Assembly: GCA_017514975.1 (NCBI GenBank)
Contig: JAFWIF010000003.1
Location: 1-46,101, forward strand
Source of the DNA: Candidatus Saccharimonadota bacterium
GTDB lineage: Bacteria > Patescibacteriota > Saccharimonadia > Saccharimonadales > Saccharimonadaceae
Length of the DNA stretch: 46,101 nucleotides
Direction: 5' to 3'
The notes beneath the pieces are model-generated. The model worked only from the letters and a program-made list of their open reading frames with translations, searched no databases and was not told the DNA's origin. Both the position numbers and the translations under genes were made by a program. Below are positions 6,889-14,212 of the stretch, in pieces; within the stretch, counting starts at the first letter, position 1, and every line of letters begins with the position of its first letter.

Positions 6889-7357
6889 TGGGATATTTGT
6901 CCAGTAAAGACGCTTCCTGTCTTGCGCCGAAAAAACGAGAAGAATTTATCATTACAGGACGAACGCCCAAGTGCTCCGTGATAATGTTTTGGTATTCTTG
7001 CTTCATTACGACGTTTTCCAGCAAGAAATATCTCGGCTTGCATTCCTTTAAAAGCCTCACGAACTCAAAAAATAGCTTGCTTCGCGGGTCTTCAAAATTC
7101 AGACGCTTGCCCGCAACCGAAAAGCCCTGACAGGGGCTACCGCCCAAGAGCAAGTCTATCTGGGGGAGTTCTTCGCCCTTTACATTGCAAACGTCGCCAA
7201 GCTGTTTCGTGTCGGGAAAGTTAGTCATCGCAACCTTCATTGCGTACTTGTCAATCTCAGACGCAAAATAGTTCTCGTAGGAGATGCCAGCCCTTTGCAG
7301 GGCGAGCTGTCCGCAACTCATGCCATCAAAAAGACTTAATACGTTTTGTAGCTTCAT
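6851..7357 (-). CDS. C5-cytosine DNA methyltransferase, N-terminal part (frameshifted)
   Basis: The product is 168 residues with motif I (LSLFDGMSCGQLAL, AdoMet binding), motif IV GGSPCQGFS (catalytic Cys76 in PCQ) and motif VI (ENV at 114-116). After INSSRFF (137-143) the frame leaves the family pattern and ends in an Arg/Leu-rich tail. Removing one T from the minus-strand T6 run (plus A6, 6930-6935) gives SAQDRKRLYWTN and continues into the downstream ORF, restoring about 330 residues. Functional meaning: phage DNA methylation against host restriction, possibly switched off, phase-variable, recoded or a sequence error. Start overlaps the rusA stop (ATGA). Confidence 0.85.
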   Translation of the reverse strand: MKLQNVLSLFDGMSCGQLALQRAGISYENYFASEIDKYAMKVAMTNFPDTKQLGDVCNVKGEELPQIDLLLGGSPCQGFSVAGKRLNFEDPRSKLFFEFVRLLKECKPRYFLLENVVMKQEYQNIITEHLGVRPVMINSSRFFGARQEASLLDKYPIAHLRHREPLYR

Positions 7358-7809
7358 TGTTCCACCTCTTCGAGCTGAACTTCGATTTTGCCCTCAGGGG
7401 CCCAGTACTTGACGATATGCAAGTCAAAAATCAATGCGTCGTCTTCCATAAAGCCAAGCTTGGTGAGCACGTCGGTGAATTGCTTAGATAGGTTGTCGCA
7501 ATCGCTCTTTGTTGTCTTTGGGACAAGCTTTCCTGCTTTGACAATGCTCTTCTTTTCCGACTTCCTGTAAGGATAGTAAAACTTCGCTTCGAGCTTCAAA
7601 GGGCCTGTAAGCATTTTCTGCGGTCTGTGCTGGTACAAGACTGCGTAGTAGCACTTTTCCACCTCGATGCTCTGCTTGGTCTTGTACATTCTTGTAAAGG
7701 CTTTCCCTGTCTTTTTGTTGATAATAGTCCCCAATTTCTTGCCGCTCTGGGCGGTCGAATTAGGCGGTATTATGTTCAGGGTGAATTGGAGTTTTTGAGT
7801 ATTATTCAT
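7354..7809 (-). CDS. rusA: RusA-like Holliday junction resolvase
   Basis: The product is 151 residues. The RusA signature is present: KSDCDNLSKQFTDVL (about residues 101-115) with the catalytic Asp residues, then MEDDALIFDLHIVKYW with the paired acidic residues and the lysine. RusA homodimers cut four-way junctions, resolving recombination or replication intermediates before packaging. It is of normal length and linked to the methyltransferase and ssb by overlapping stops and starts. Confidence 0.85.
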   Translation of the reverse strand: MNNTQKLQFTLNIIPPNSTAQSGKKLGTIINKKTGKAFTRMYKTKQSIEVEKCYYAVLYQHRPQKMLTGPLKLEAKFYYPYRKSEKKSIVKAGKLVPKTTKSDCDNLSKQFTDVLTKLGFMEDDALIFDLHIVKYWAPEGKIEVQLEEVEQ

Positions 7810-7963
7810 CGTCGAAAACCTTGTCCATTAAAGCGTCCATATGCCTTTCAATAAGATTAAAAATTGCACAAACCACATAGTGTATCGGCTTTAAAATTGC
7901 GTAACATAAAAACAAAACCACCATTAAAAAGCAAGAGATTTTGTTGATTATTTTCTTCTTCAT
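7802..7963 (-). CDS. Small membrane protein
   Basis: The product is 53 residues from the ATG at 7963 (SD AAAGGA). A basic start (MKKKIINK) precedes one or two hydrophobic segments (ISCFLMVVLFLCYAIL and IHYVVCAIFNLI) and an acidic tail. It overlaps both neighbours by a few bases. Probably an inner-membrane microprotein; function unknown. Confidence 0.6.
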   Translation of the reverse strand: MKKKIINKISCFLMVVLFLCYAILKPIHYVVCAIFNLIERHMDALMDKVFDDE

Positions 7964-8586
7964 TTTTTGTCCTTTCCCTTTGATTCTCTTAAAGCCGTTT
8001 CGCATTTTTCGTGTATCCCCATAATCAACTGCGCTCGACTTCCCGAAATGTCGAATTTAACGCCGCGCCCAAGCATATGGTCCACAACTGCACAGGAGCA
8101 AAGGTATCGAATCGCGTCAATCTCGTTCTCGTCGAGGGCGAGCGGAGAGAATGGGTCGGGAGCCTCGTAAACGTGAACCTCTTTGCCGTCGGGGAACGTC
8201 AATGTTGCTTTTTTTGCATTCGTCGTCCCGAAGGCGTGATTTTTCCATAGCTCTTTTGCTTCATCAAGCGTATCGCAAAAAGCCGTAGACATCGCGCATT
8301 CACTGCACTCAATTCGCCATCGGAACCCATCTGGACTCTTGCTTGCTATTGCTAATGCTTTTTTGCCGCAAATGCAAGGGGCTATGGTGTTGTCGCTTAC
8401 ATAAAATAGCTGTTCGCTATTCCAGCTTTCGACCGCCTTCCACCAGTCGATGTCAACATCGCCTTCCGCCCCGCATTTTTCGTTTTTGCAAGCCGCAAAA
8501 AAAAGAGTCCCGTCATTAAACTCTTTGCCTCTCATTTCGGCTTCCCCTCCGCAGAACGGGCAAGGCTTCAATTCGCTATTTTCCAT
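7960..8586 (-). CDS. Protein with two Lar-like zinc ribbons
   Basis: The product is 208 residues. Domain 1 (about 1-60): CPFCGGEAEM, then CKNEKC and a following W/WN pattern, as in Lar restriction-alleviation proteins. Domain 2 (about 68-118): CICGKKALAI, then CSEC and ELWKNHA, a divergent second copy. The C-terminal part (about 120-208) is not recognised and contains DENEIDAIRYLCSCAVVDHM. Lar proteins alleviate type I restriction, but most homologues are untested. SD AAAGG precedes the start. Confidence 0.7.
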   Translation of the reverse strand: MENSELKPCPFCGGEAEMRGKEFNDGTLFFAACKNEKCGAEGDVDIDWWKAVESWNSEQLFYVSDNTIAPCICGKKALAIASKSPDGFRWRIECSECAMSTAFCDTLDEAKELWKNHAFGTTNAKKATLTFPDGKEVHVYEAPDPFSPLALDENEIDAIRYLCSCAVVDHMLGRGVKFDISGSRAQLIMGIHEKCETALRESKGKDKK

Positions 8587-8794
8587 ATTTAACCTTTCTA
8601 AGGGATTTATCCCAATTCTTAATTAGTTCCTTGTCGCGTGTTTCGCCAAGAAAAACAGATGTTGTCTCTATCCAACTTAGCAACCCACAACAAGGCTTAT
8701 AGGTATATACAAAAATACAACCGTCTCTATTCACCGCCACCCACTTGATAGCGGTCTTTGCCTTATCTACCCATTTATCCATTTTGTCTTTCAT
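8576..8794 (-). CDS. Small unknown protein
   Basis: The product is 72 residues from the ATG at 8794, preceded by the strong SD AAAAGGAGTAGAGAA. A charged amphipathic N-terminus (MKDKMDKWVDKAKTAIKW) leads to a region with tandem cysteines (KPCCGLLSW). It overlaps both neighbours by 4-11 nt. No family recognised. Confidence 0.6.
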   Translation of the reverse strand: MKDKMDKWVDKAKTAIKWVAVNRDGCIFVYTYKPCCGLLSWIETTSVFLGETRDKELIKNWDKSLRKVKYGK

Positions 8795-9093
8795 TTCTCT
8801 ACTCCTTTTAATTTTTTTGGATAAGGTTGCCAAAAGTGAATTTCACCCAAGCCCGAGAGCCTGCGCCCAAAATCATCGACAAGGTGCTCGCGCCAATCTA
8901 CATCTGGCTCGTCGATATTCCCATAATGGAAATCTGGGTGTCCAGAAACGATAAATTCGCCATATTCCGTAGAAGCGTTAATTCCCCAAAAAAGAGCGTG
9001 TTCGCCTTTGTATGTTGACATTAGTCGCCACTCGCTCTTTCGTATTGCCACATTTGCGGGCGCGTCCTTATCAAACAAAGCCATTTGTTTCAT
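8791..9093 (-). CDS. Unknown protein, aromatic-rich
   Basis: The product is 100 residues and rich in Trp, Tyr, His and acidic residues (for example SGHPDFHYGNIDEPDVDW). The C-terminus KGVEK is encoded by the same bases that form the SD of the next gene (AAAGGAGTAGAGAAATGA). No cofactor or nuclease motif is recognised. It sits in a tightly coupled run of very small genes. Confidence 0.6.
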   Translation of the reverse strand: MKQMALFDKDAPANVAIRKSEWRLMSTYKGEHALFWGINASTEYGEFIVSGHPDFHYGNIDEPDVDWREHLVDDFGRRLSGLGEIHFWQPYPKKLKGVEK

Positions 9094-9296
9094 TTCTCTA
9101 CTCCTTTATATTGTTTCAAATCTACACTTTTGGTAAAAATATCTAATTCTTTGCCGCCCAAAGAAAATGCTTCTCCGAAATGGTATTTTGGGAATAAAAA
9201 CCCCTCGGGAATTTGATATGCTGATGATATTTTATTCCTTAATTTTTCTATGGTTTTTTCAGACATTTTTATTTTCACTTTTGTTTTCGTCTTCAT
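9090..9296 (-). CDS. Small basic protein, unknown
   Basis: The product is 68 residues from the ATG at 9296 (AAAAGG with 6 nt spacing); another ATG at 9302 lies too close to the SD. The first 20 residues are lysine-rich (MKTKTKVKIKMSEKTIEKL). It ends in KGVEK like its downstream neighbour, because the stop region doubles as that gene's ribosome-binding site. It overlaps the end of the upstream membrane-protein gene by 38 nt. Confidence 0.5.
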   Translation of the reverse strand: MKTKTKVKIKMSEKTIEKLRNKISSAYQIPEGFLFPKYHFGEAFSLGGKELDIFTKSVDLKQYKGVEK

Positions 9297-9423
9297 TATC
9301 ATCCTTTTTGTTGTTCAAAAATCCTATAATAAGCCCTATTAGCACACACACAGGAACAGATAATATGCCAATAACAAATTCCGCTTTTGTGCACTCCCAC
9401 CAAGTTGACCAGTCTATGCTCAT
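9259..9423 (-). CDS. Small membrane protein
   Basis: The product is 54 residues from the ATG at 9423 (SD GAGGAGGACAAGAA). One transmembrane segment (FVIGILSVPVCVLIGLIIGF, about residues 16-35) is followed by a charged Asn/Lys/Asp/Glu tail. It is linked to the upstream 48-residue membrane protein by an ATGA overlap, so the two may act together. Confidence 0.6.
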   Translation of the reverse strand: MSIDWSTWWECTKAEFVIGILSVPVCVLIGLIIGFLNNKKDDNEDENKSENKNV

Positions 9424-9566
9424 TTCTTGTCCTCCTCTTTTGAAGATTCGTACAATATCACACACCAAAGTAACGAATAAATCGCTCTTAGATAATGGTC
9501 CTGTATCGCTGAGTAGAGGCTCGAAAAAGCCGTAAATAAGCAAATAATCAAAGTAATTATTCTCAT
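9420..9566 (-). CDS. 48-residue membrane microprotein
   Basis: ATG at 9564-9566, stop TGA at 9420-9422. The translation begins MRIITLIICLFTAFSSLYS, resembling a signal peptide or signal anchor, has a second hydrophobic stretch (AIYSLLWCVILY) and ends in acidic and lysine residues (SSKEEDKK). SD AAAAGGAGCGGG precedes it. Its start overlaps the upstream stop, and its stop overlaps the next start, both as ATGA. The coupling on both sides supports a real gene. Confidence 0.6.
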   Translation of the reverse strand: MRIITLIICLFTAFSSLYSAIQDHYLRAIYSLLWCVILYESSKEEDKK

Positions 9567-9745
9567 CGTTCCCGCTCCTTTTCTACTTCGCAAGGCTTTT
9601 TCTCGAAGAATGCCACAGGGATTTCAAAGCCTCTTTGCTCGCAGAATTTGCGGTATTTTTCTTCGTCAAAAAAGCGATAGCACTCTTTGCACTTTTCGTT
9701 GTTCGCGTCGCCGAAGCGGCAGAATGTTTGGTCTTTATAGGTCAT
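9563..9745 (-). CDS. Small zinc-finger-like protein
   Basis: The product is 60 residues from the ATG at 9745 (SD GAAAGGAGGACAGG). Four or five cysteines occur in the order C-x9-C-x2-C, then FCEQRG and KKPC, which could form a treble-clef-like zinc site. The rest is charged. It is coupled to both neighbours by ATGA overlaps. No family recognised. Confidence 0.6.
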   Translation of the reverse strand: MTYKDQTFCRFGDANNEKCKECYRFFDEEKYRKFCEQRGFEIPVAFFEKKPCEVEKERER

Positions 9746-9900
9746 TGCCTGTCCTCCTTTCCTTTTTCGACGCAATAGATATTGCCGCGATTGAGTATGT
9801 TTACGTTTTTATGCCGTTCGATAGCGCGGGCGATTGCCTTTAAACCAAAATAAAGCGCAAATCCTACGCTAAGTAGCCCTATGGCGATACCGTCATTCAT
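9742..9900 (-). CDS. 52-residue membrane microprotein
   Basis: ATG at 9898-9900, stop TGA at 9742-9744. A hydrophobic N-terminal segment (IAIGLLSVGFALYFGLKAI, about residues 5-23) is followed by a basic tail (ARAIERHKN). SD-like AAAGGAGCAAAAGAA precedes the start. Both ends overlap neighbouring genes by 4 nt (ATGA). Confidence 0.58.
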   Translation of the reverse strand: MNDGIAIGLLSVGFALYFGLKAIARAIERHKNVNILNRGNIYCVEKGKEDRQ

Positions 9901-10085
9901 TTCTTTTGCTCCTTTCTATGCTCGCTTAGCTTAATTATAGTTTTATGCAACCTTTCTATTTCAGCCCTGTCCGCAGCCAAAATCGCTTCAACCATAGCTT
10001 TATATTGATAAAGTGCAATTTTTTGCACAACGACATCTTCACAAGGCGGGTCAAACTCCCTATATTTTAGGTCTGGGATATTCAT
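9897..10085 (-). CDS. Small helical protein
   Basis: The product is 62 residues from the ATG at 10085 (SD GAAGGAAG). After a short N-terminus with PPCEDV, residues 20-62 form a likely amphipathic or coiled-coil helix rich in Ala, Glu and Lys. The gene overlaps the nuclease gene upstream by 4 nt. Unknown function. Confidence 0.55.
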   Translation of the reverse strand: MNIPDLKYREFDPPCEDVVVQKIALYQYKAMVEAILAADRAEIERLHKTIIKLSEHRKEQKK

Positions 10086-11308
10086 TTCACTTCCTTCTTT
10101 CTTACAAGTTTTTCCTTGCCTTGCTCGAAGTGGCACCCATTCAAGATTCGGTAGAAGTCCTTCAAGTCCTTCGCCTTTATCTTGCCCTCGGTTTTTACCA
10201 TTTCGTCCATCGCAGACTTGCTGACACTCAAAAACTTTAAGAGTTTGGCTTCGTCGATAGCGGGAATGCGAGAATGCAAGGATTGTAAAAATTCCGCCAT
10301 ATCGTCAACCTTGAAAGATTCCGACCCTGCCTTGAACTCATAGTTAGGGAGGTTTTCAATGTTGTCTCGCGCAAAATTATAGTGCGCTTCTTTGAGCTGC
10401 TCTATAAGGCGCGTAGCGGCTTTTATCCTGTCGGCGCATATATTTAGCTTCTCGGTAATCTGGTCGAAATTCTCAATCGTTAGAGAGAAGTCTTGTGGGC
10501 TTAATACTATTTGTTGGTCGTTGTTCATAATTGCTGTGCAGTTTTCGAGTTGTTTTTTGCAGATTGTTTTTGCGATGCAAAATTGGCAATGGGCACCAAT
10601 GTCAGATGCGTAGGGCGCGTCCTCTTTGTAGGCCTTTGCCAATGCTATTGTGATTTGGCGAGATAGCTCTGGTTCCATCTCCCGCGTATAGGCGACAGAG
10701 GAATATTTCTTGCCGAATGCGCAAGGGCTTACAATGTGGACTACCACTGTGTCGACCTCGAAATTCTCGAAGGCTAATAGGGCATATCCCGCCATTTGCA
10801 AGTTTTCAGCGGCAGGAGGTACAGGCTGTGTGCCGAACTTCCAGTCGAAGATTTCTGCGCGTTTGAGCTTTTCGGACACAATCGCCTTGTCAATTTGACC
10901 GCTCAGAATCCCCCCTGCCCAAAGTCGACGCTCGACAAAAACACCGCTATCGGCGTCCAGTTGGGCGTAATCCTTCAAGACAGACAAAAACTTGCTATGG
11001 CAAAATTCGAGGAACTCCACCTCGTCGGGCTTGATGTCTGAGAGGTCTTGATTGCGCGTCCCGAAGGTCTGCATTGCCTTGTGCAACCTGTCGCCTCTGC
11101 GACTATCGTCTGTATCAAAGCTTTTGTCGGGGTAGTGCGTTTTGACAAACTTTTCCAAGTTGAAAGACGCAGGGCACGCGAAGATTCGAGCAAGCGCACT
11201 GCAAGATATCATTCCTCGCCTATCGTCTGTGGATAGGGCTTGCAAGACCATATCTACGCCCTTCTGAATGAGCTCTTCACTGTTGCCAAGTGGCTTCGGC
11301 TTTTCCAT
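10082..11308 (-). CDS. PD-(D/E)XK nuclease, RecB/Cas4-like exonuclease
   Basis: The product is 408 residues. The nuclease core is visible: GQIDKAIV, then AEIFDWKFG (D-x-K with the preceding acidic residues) and ENLQMAGYALLAF (the QxxxY motif), about residues 135-180. A cysteine near residue 50 (ACPASF) and three more near 240-255 (CQFCIAKTICKKQ) could hold an Fe-S cluster, as in Cas4 and AddB. The C-terminal third is helical. With the candidate annealing protein next to it, it could form a phage recombination module of the exonuclease plus SSAP type. Confidence 0.75.
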   Translation of the reverse strand: MEKPKPLGNSEELIQKGVDMVLQALSTDDRRGMISCSALARIFACPASFNLEKFVKTHYPDKSFDTDDSRRGDRLHKAMQTFGTRNQDLSDIKPDEVEFLEFCHSKFLSVLKDYAQLDADSGVFVERRLWAGGILSGQIDKAIVSEKLKRAEIFDWKFGTQPVPPAAENLQMAGYALLAFENFEVDTVVVHIVSPCAFGKKYSSVAYTREMEPELSRQITIALAKAYKEDAPYASDIGAHCQFCIAKTICKKQLENCTAIMNNDQQIVLSPQDFSLTIENFDQITEKLNICADRIKAATRLIEQLKEAHYNFARDNIENLPNYEFKAGSESFKVDDMAEFLQSLHSRIPAIDEAKLLKFLSVSKSAMDEMVKTEGKIKAKDLKDFYRILNGCHFEQGKEKLVRKKEVK

Positions 11309-11939
11309 TTTCCTGTTCCTTCCTATTTAATTCAGCGATTCGGTCCATTTGGAATTTGACAATGTTTTCTTCCACAATTTTCAACGCGAGATTGGCTATG
11401 GACTTTACGTTTGCCAATTCGATTGAAAGCTTGGCGACTTTCTCTTCGAGGGCCAAAAGCGCGGGAATAGATTTGCTATCGTCGCCTTCCATTCCAAGCT
11501 CGCCTTGCGCGGGATTTGCTCGCTTGCCTTTCCGATGCCAATTAGCCTGAAAAGCTTCGAGGCTTTCGTTAGGGATATACCTAAACCCAAACTTGCTAAA
11601 CTCGGGATTGTACGTCATTTTGCGCTTGGCTATCAACGTAAACAGATATTTAAGGTCAATGCCCAAAATCTTCGCGGCCTTGTCGGGAGTGATATGCCCG
11701 ATGGGGGCGTTATTTTGTACGTCGAGATGCTCGCCCGTAGCATACATTGCCCCAAAGCTCTGGGGATTGCCCGTGAATTTTGCCACAAAGTCATTTAGCT
11801 CCTTTACAGGGATACTCCAATTCTTCGTGACCTTAATCGCTCCGAGAAAGCCTTTTTCGAGGCGAGCAAGCAGGTTCTGGTATTCCATTCCAAGAAATTG
11901 CGCAACTTGGATTGGCGAGAGTGTATTGTTATTATCCAT
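11277..11939 (-). CDS. DNA-binding protein with two excisionase-type helix-turn-helix domains
   Basis: The product is 220 residues. Two related MerR/excisionase-type units are visible: LSPIQVAQFLGMEYQNLLAR at about 7-26, with following IPVKELNDFV, and ITPDKAAKILGIDLKYLFTL at about 83-102, with following IPNESLEAF. The C-terminal 90 residues look like a coiled coil (LALEEKVAKLSIELANVK). It is probably a dimeric regulator or architectural protein. No integrase is present, so excisionase function is unlikely. Confidence 0.65.
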   Translation of the reverse strand: MDNNNTLSPIQVAQFLGMEYQNLLARLEKGFLGAIKVTKNWSIPVKELNDFVAKFTGNPQSFGAMYATGEHLDVQNNAPIGHITPDKAAKILGIDLKYLFTLIAKRKMTYNPEFSKFGFRYIPNESLEAFQANWHRKGKRANPAQGELGMEGDDSKSIPALLALEEKVAKLSIELANVKSIANLALKIVEENIVKFQMDRIAELNRKEQENGKAEATWQQ

Positions 11940-11972
11940 TTTTTGTCTTTCTATTTTTAGATTTGCGTGGGC

Positions 11973-11988
11973 GGGGGCTTGCGCCCCC
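11973..11988 (-). other. Hairpin between two early genes, possible attenuator or processing site
   Basis: On the minus strand GGGGGC, a GCAA tetraloop and GCCCCC form a perfect 6-bp hairpin with a GNRA-type loop, 6 nt after the stop of the upstream gene (stop at 11994). No immediate T run follows, so it looks more like an RNA-stability or attenuation hairpin than a full terminator. Confidence 0.5.
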
Positions 11989-11993
11989 TTACT

Positions 11994-12857
11994 TTAAGCT
12001 TTCGGGTTTTCTACTTGCCCTTCCTCTACCTTCTCGCCTTTCTCAAAGAGCTTCTTCATGTTCACCTTCGGCTCTTCTTTGATTACGGGGAAGATTTCCT
12101 CTACCGAAGACTCGCCGTCCTTAATGGAGTTGTAATATCCAATCAAGGCTTCCAAGTCGTCCAGTGTGATTTCCTCGACGCTCGCCCTGTCCACGGCTTT
12201 GAGCACCCTTTCTTTTTCGATGCCCATTTTGCCGAAGGTCTCAATCATAAGACCGCGCCTTTCCGACAAGTTTTTCATTTCGCCGACAGCTACCTTCTTT
12301 GCGGCGTCGAAGGCAGGTTTTACCAATGCCATAGGCACAACCTTGAATACAGCGTTGCGATATGCGATTGCGCCCGCCGCTTGGCAGGTCGTCTGTATCA
12401 TATCGTCAGAATAGCGTACGCCTTCCTTGTTGGTAATTCTACGACGGATTTCAACCGAGGTCGAAACATTCTGTTGCAAGTCATGGCAGACGCCCTGCGC
12501 AACAATGAATTTGCCGTCGTCGGCGATAATGCGATATGCGGCCTTGATGTTTCGATAGCAAGAGACAGCGATTTCCGCGAGCCTTACGCTCGGGCCCTGA
12601 ATGCGCTTCCCCGCCCTTTCGCCCTTGCGCGGAGGCAACGTATAAAAGCAAGCCTGAGCCGTCTCTTGGTCGAGCGTAGCCATGCTCTTAATGTCGTCCT
12701 TTACCCTTGCAATGTCGCGAGGGTATTTGTTTGCCGTCGCGATTGCGATGTCGACGTTGGCGCGTTCCAGTGCTTCCAGCGGGCTAATCGCCACGGGGGA
12801 AGCTACGTTGTCGAGTTCGATAATTTCAGATGCTTTACTGTTTGGTTCCATGTCCAT
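11994..12857 (-). CDS. Conserved phage protein, candidate ssDNA-annealing (RecT-like role) protein
   Basis: The product is 287 residues from the ATG at 12857 (SD AAAGGA). It matches a phage family that I recognise by pattern: FYTLPPRKGERAGKRIQGPS, then VRLAEIAVSCYRN, GVCHDLQQNVSTSVEIRRRI and RYSDDMIQTTCQAAGAIAYR. The family is usually annotated as hypothetical or recombination-associated. Here it is separated by one gene from a PD-(D/E)XK nuclease, which supports a role as the annealing partner. The function is inferred from context; I cannot assign it to the RecT, Redbeta or Erf folds. Confidence 0.6.
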   Translation of the reverse strand: MDMEPNSKASEIIELDNVASPVAISPLEALERANVDIAIATANKYPRDIARVKDDIKSMATLDQETAQACFYTLPPRKGERAGKRIQGPSVRLAEIAVSCYRNIKAAYRIIADDGKFIVAQGVCHDLQQNVSTSVEIRRRITNKEGVRYSDDMIQTTCQAAGAIAYRNAVFKVVPMALVKPAFDAAKKVAVGEMKNLSERRGLMIETFGKMGIEKERVLKAVDRASVEEITLDDLEALIGYYNSIKDGESSVEEIFPVIKEEPKVNMKKLFEKGEKVEEGQVENPKA

Positions 12858-12867
12858 TTTATATCCT

Positions 12868-13746
12868 TTATTTATTTGTTGTGGTGTCAAAAATTACATT
12901 CATGGGGTGCTCGCCACTTCCCCAAAACCTCGGGAAGTCGCCATTCCATTTCTTGATTTTAAGTTCGTCAAGAGCAAGCGGATTTTCTTTTAAGGCTGTC
13001 CCAATTTCTCGGATAGCCTCGGCGTTTGCCTTTGCCTCCATTAGAATTGCATCTGCCCGCGCTTGCGCTTGCTCTCTTACAGCATTCGCCGCGCCCATCG
13101 CTTCTATCTTTGCGGTCTCGGCTTCGGTCTCCTTTTGCTTTTTGACAAAGATTGCTCTTTGCGCCTCTTGGTCTTGTACCATCTTTTTCTCGATAGCTTC
13201 ATTAAGTTGCTTGGATAGGTCAATGTCGGATATGACCACATTAGAGACTGAGAATATTTCGTATTCGGCAAGACGTTTTTCGTATAACTCATTGACCGCA
13301 ACGCGAATTTTGTCTCGGTTTTTTACAATCTCTTCGCTATTCAGGTCTTTGCAAACTTCCTTAAAGCATTCTTGGGCTATGGGGAAGAGAATTGTTTGGG
13401 TTGGGTCCTCCGTATACTTAGACGCGAGCAATTTCACTTTGTCGGGCGTATAATTAAATATTATGTCAGATGTAATTATAACGCTTTGCATATCTTTTGA
13501 GAATACATCCAGTTTGGCGTTTAGCTTTTGGGTAGACACCTTGTATGTCTTTATTTTTGTAATAAAGGGAGCTTTCCAGTTAAAGCCGCTATCCATTACA
13601 CCCCCCTGTATTTGCCCAAGAGTTATGCGTATTCCTCTTTCGTCGGGGTCTATAATCGTATACGAACTTCCAAGCAAGATGAAAATTGCCACGATTACGG
13701 AGATTAGAATGCTTATGCACCCTGTTTGTTTTAGTTCACTATTCAT
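12868..13746 (-). CDS. SPFH/band-7 (prohibitin/stomatin-like) membrane protein
   Basis: The product is 292 residues. A transmembrane segment lies at about 10-30 (ISILISVIVAIFILLGSSYT), followed by the SPFH domain with the hallmark DPDERGIRITLGQIQGGV and later NEAIEKKMVQDQEAQRAIF; a long Ala/Glu/Lys helix (about 195-255, EAETAKIEAMGAANAVREQA) provides the oligomerisation coiled coil. Bacterial members (HflC, HflK, QmcA) form cages around membrane proteases. A phage copy could tune host membrane proteolysis, as lambda does through HflKC; that is speculation. SD AAAGGAA precedes the start. Confidence 0.85.
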   Translation of the reverse strand: MNSELKQTGCISILISVIVAIFILLGSSYTIIDPDERGIRITLGQIQGGVMDSGFNWKAPFITKIKTYKVSTQKLNAKLDVFSKDMQSVIITSDIIFNYTPDKVKLLASKYTEDPTQTILFPIAQECFKEVCKDLNSEEIVKNRDKIRVAVNELYEKRLAEYEIFSVSNVVISDIDLSKQLNEAIEKKMVQDQEAQRAIFVKKQKETEAETAKIEAMGAANAVREQAQARADAILMEAKANAEAIREIGTALKENPLALDELKIKKWNGDFPRFWGSGEHPMNVIFDTTTNK

Positions 13747-13768
13747 ATTGTATTCCTTTTTTTATTTA

Positions 13769-14212
13769 TTATTTGGTTTCTGTTTGTTGGTTGTCTTGTA
13801 CAATCCATGTAAAGAGTTTATCACGGGGCTCAAAATCGGCTTTACGCCTTCCGAAGAGGTCTTCTTCGCTAATCATTGAGAATAGCTGAACCCTGTTTCT
13901 GTCGGTTTCCCATTCGCAAACATATCTCTGGTGATAGTTTGCAGGGAGTATCTGAATGAGCTTTCGGGGAACCCATTCTTCGTCCTCCGAATTTCTCACC
14001 AAGACTTTCTGGGCTGGGAAAATAAAGTCTTGGCTTTCGGGGTAGACGCCGCCAAAAATTTCTTCGGAGATGTATTTAATCACGTCATCGAACCCATCGT
14101 TAATGTGCTTGATGTGTTTGGGGTTTGCATCCCCGTAGCCGCAATAGACGGTTAGATATTTCCGCGAGTCTTCTTTCCCCTCGCAAAAATAGGCGGCGGT
14201 CATTGTCGTCAT
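13769..14212 (-). CDS. Unknown protein, probably the C-terminal part of a frameshifted gene
   Basis: The product is 147 residues if started at the ATG at 14212, which has no SD. The sequence looks coding from the first residues (AAYFCEGKEDSRKYLTVYCG). The frame is closed upstream by a stop near 14240, inside the N-terminal ORF at 14100-14381. A one-base shift at about 14200-14216 (CCCCG or GACCGCC) would fuse the two into one protein of roughly 200 residues. No domain recognised. Confidence 0.55.
   Translation of the reverse strand: MTTMTAAYFCEGKEDSRKYLTVYCGYGDANPKHIKHINDGFDDVIKYISEEIFGGVYPESQDFIFPAQKVLVRNSEDEEWVPRKLIQILPANYHQRYVCEWETDRNRVQLFSMISEEDLFGRRKADFEPRDKLFTWIVQDNQQTETK

Noticed and set aside
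9259-9543. Longer 94-residue version of the membrane protein at 9259-9423
   Set aside because: The upstream part overlaps the 48-residue microprotein in another frame; the internal ATG at 9423 has the strong SD.
11277-11939. Excisionase (evidence of lysogeny)
   Set aside because: The HTH units resemble excisionases, but no integrase, attachment site or repressor was found, so a temperate lifestyle is not supported.
11967-12956. 329-residue plus-strand ORF
   Set aside because: Antisense to the conserved recombination-associated gene; Phe/Arg/His/Cys-rich translation typical of a shadow frame.
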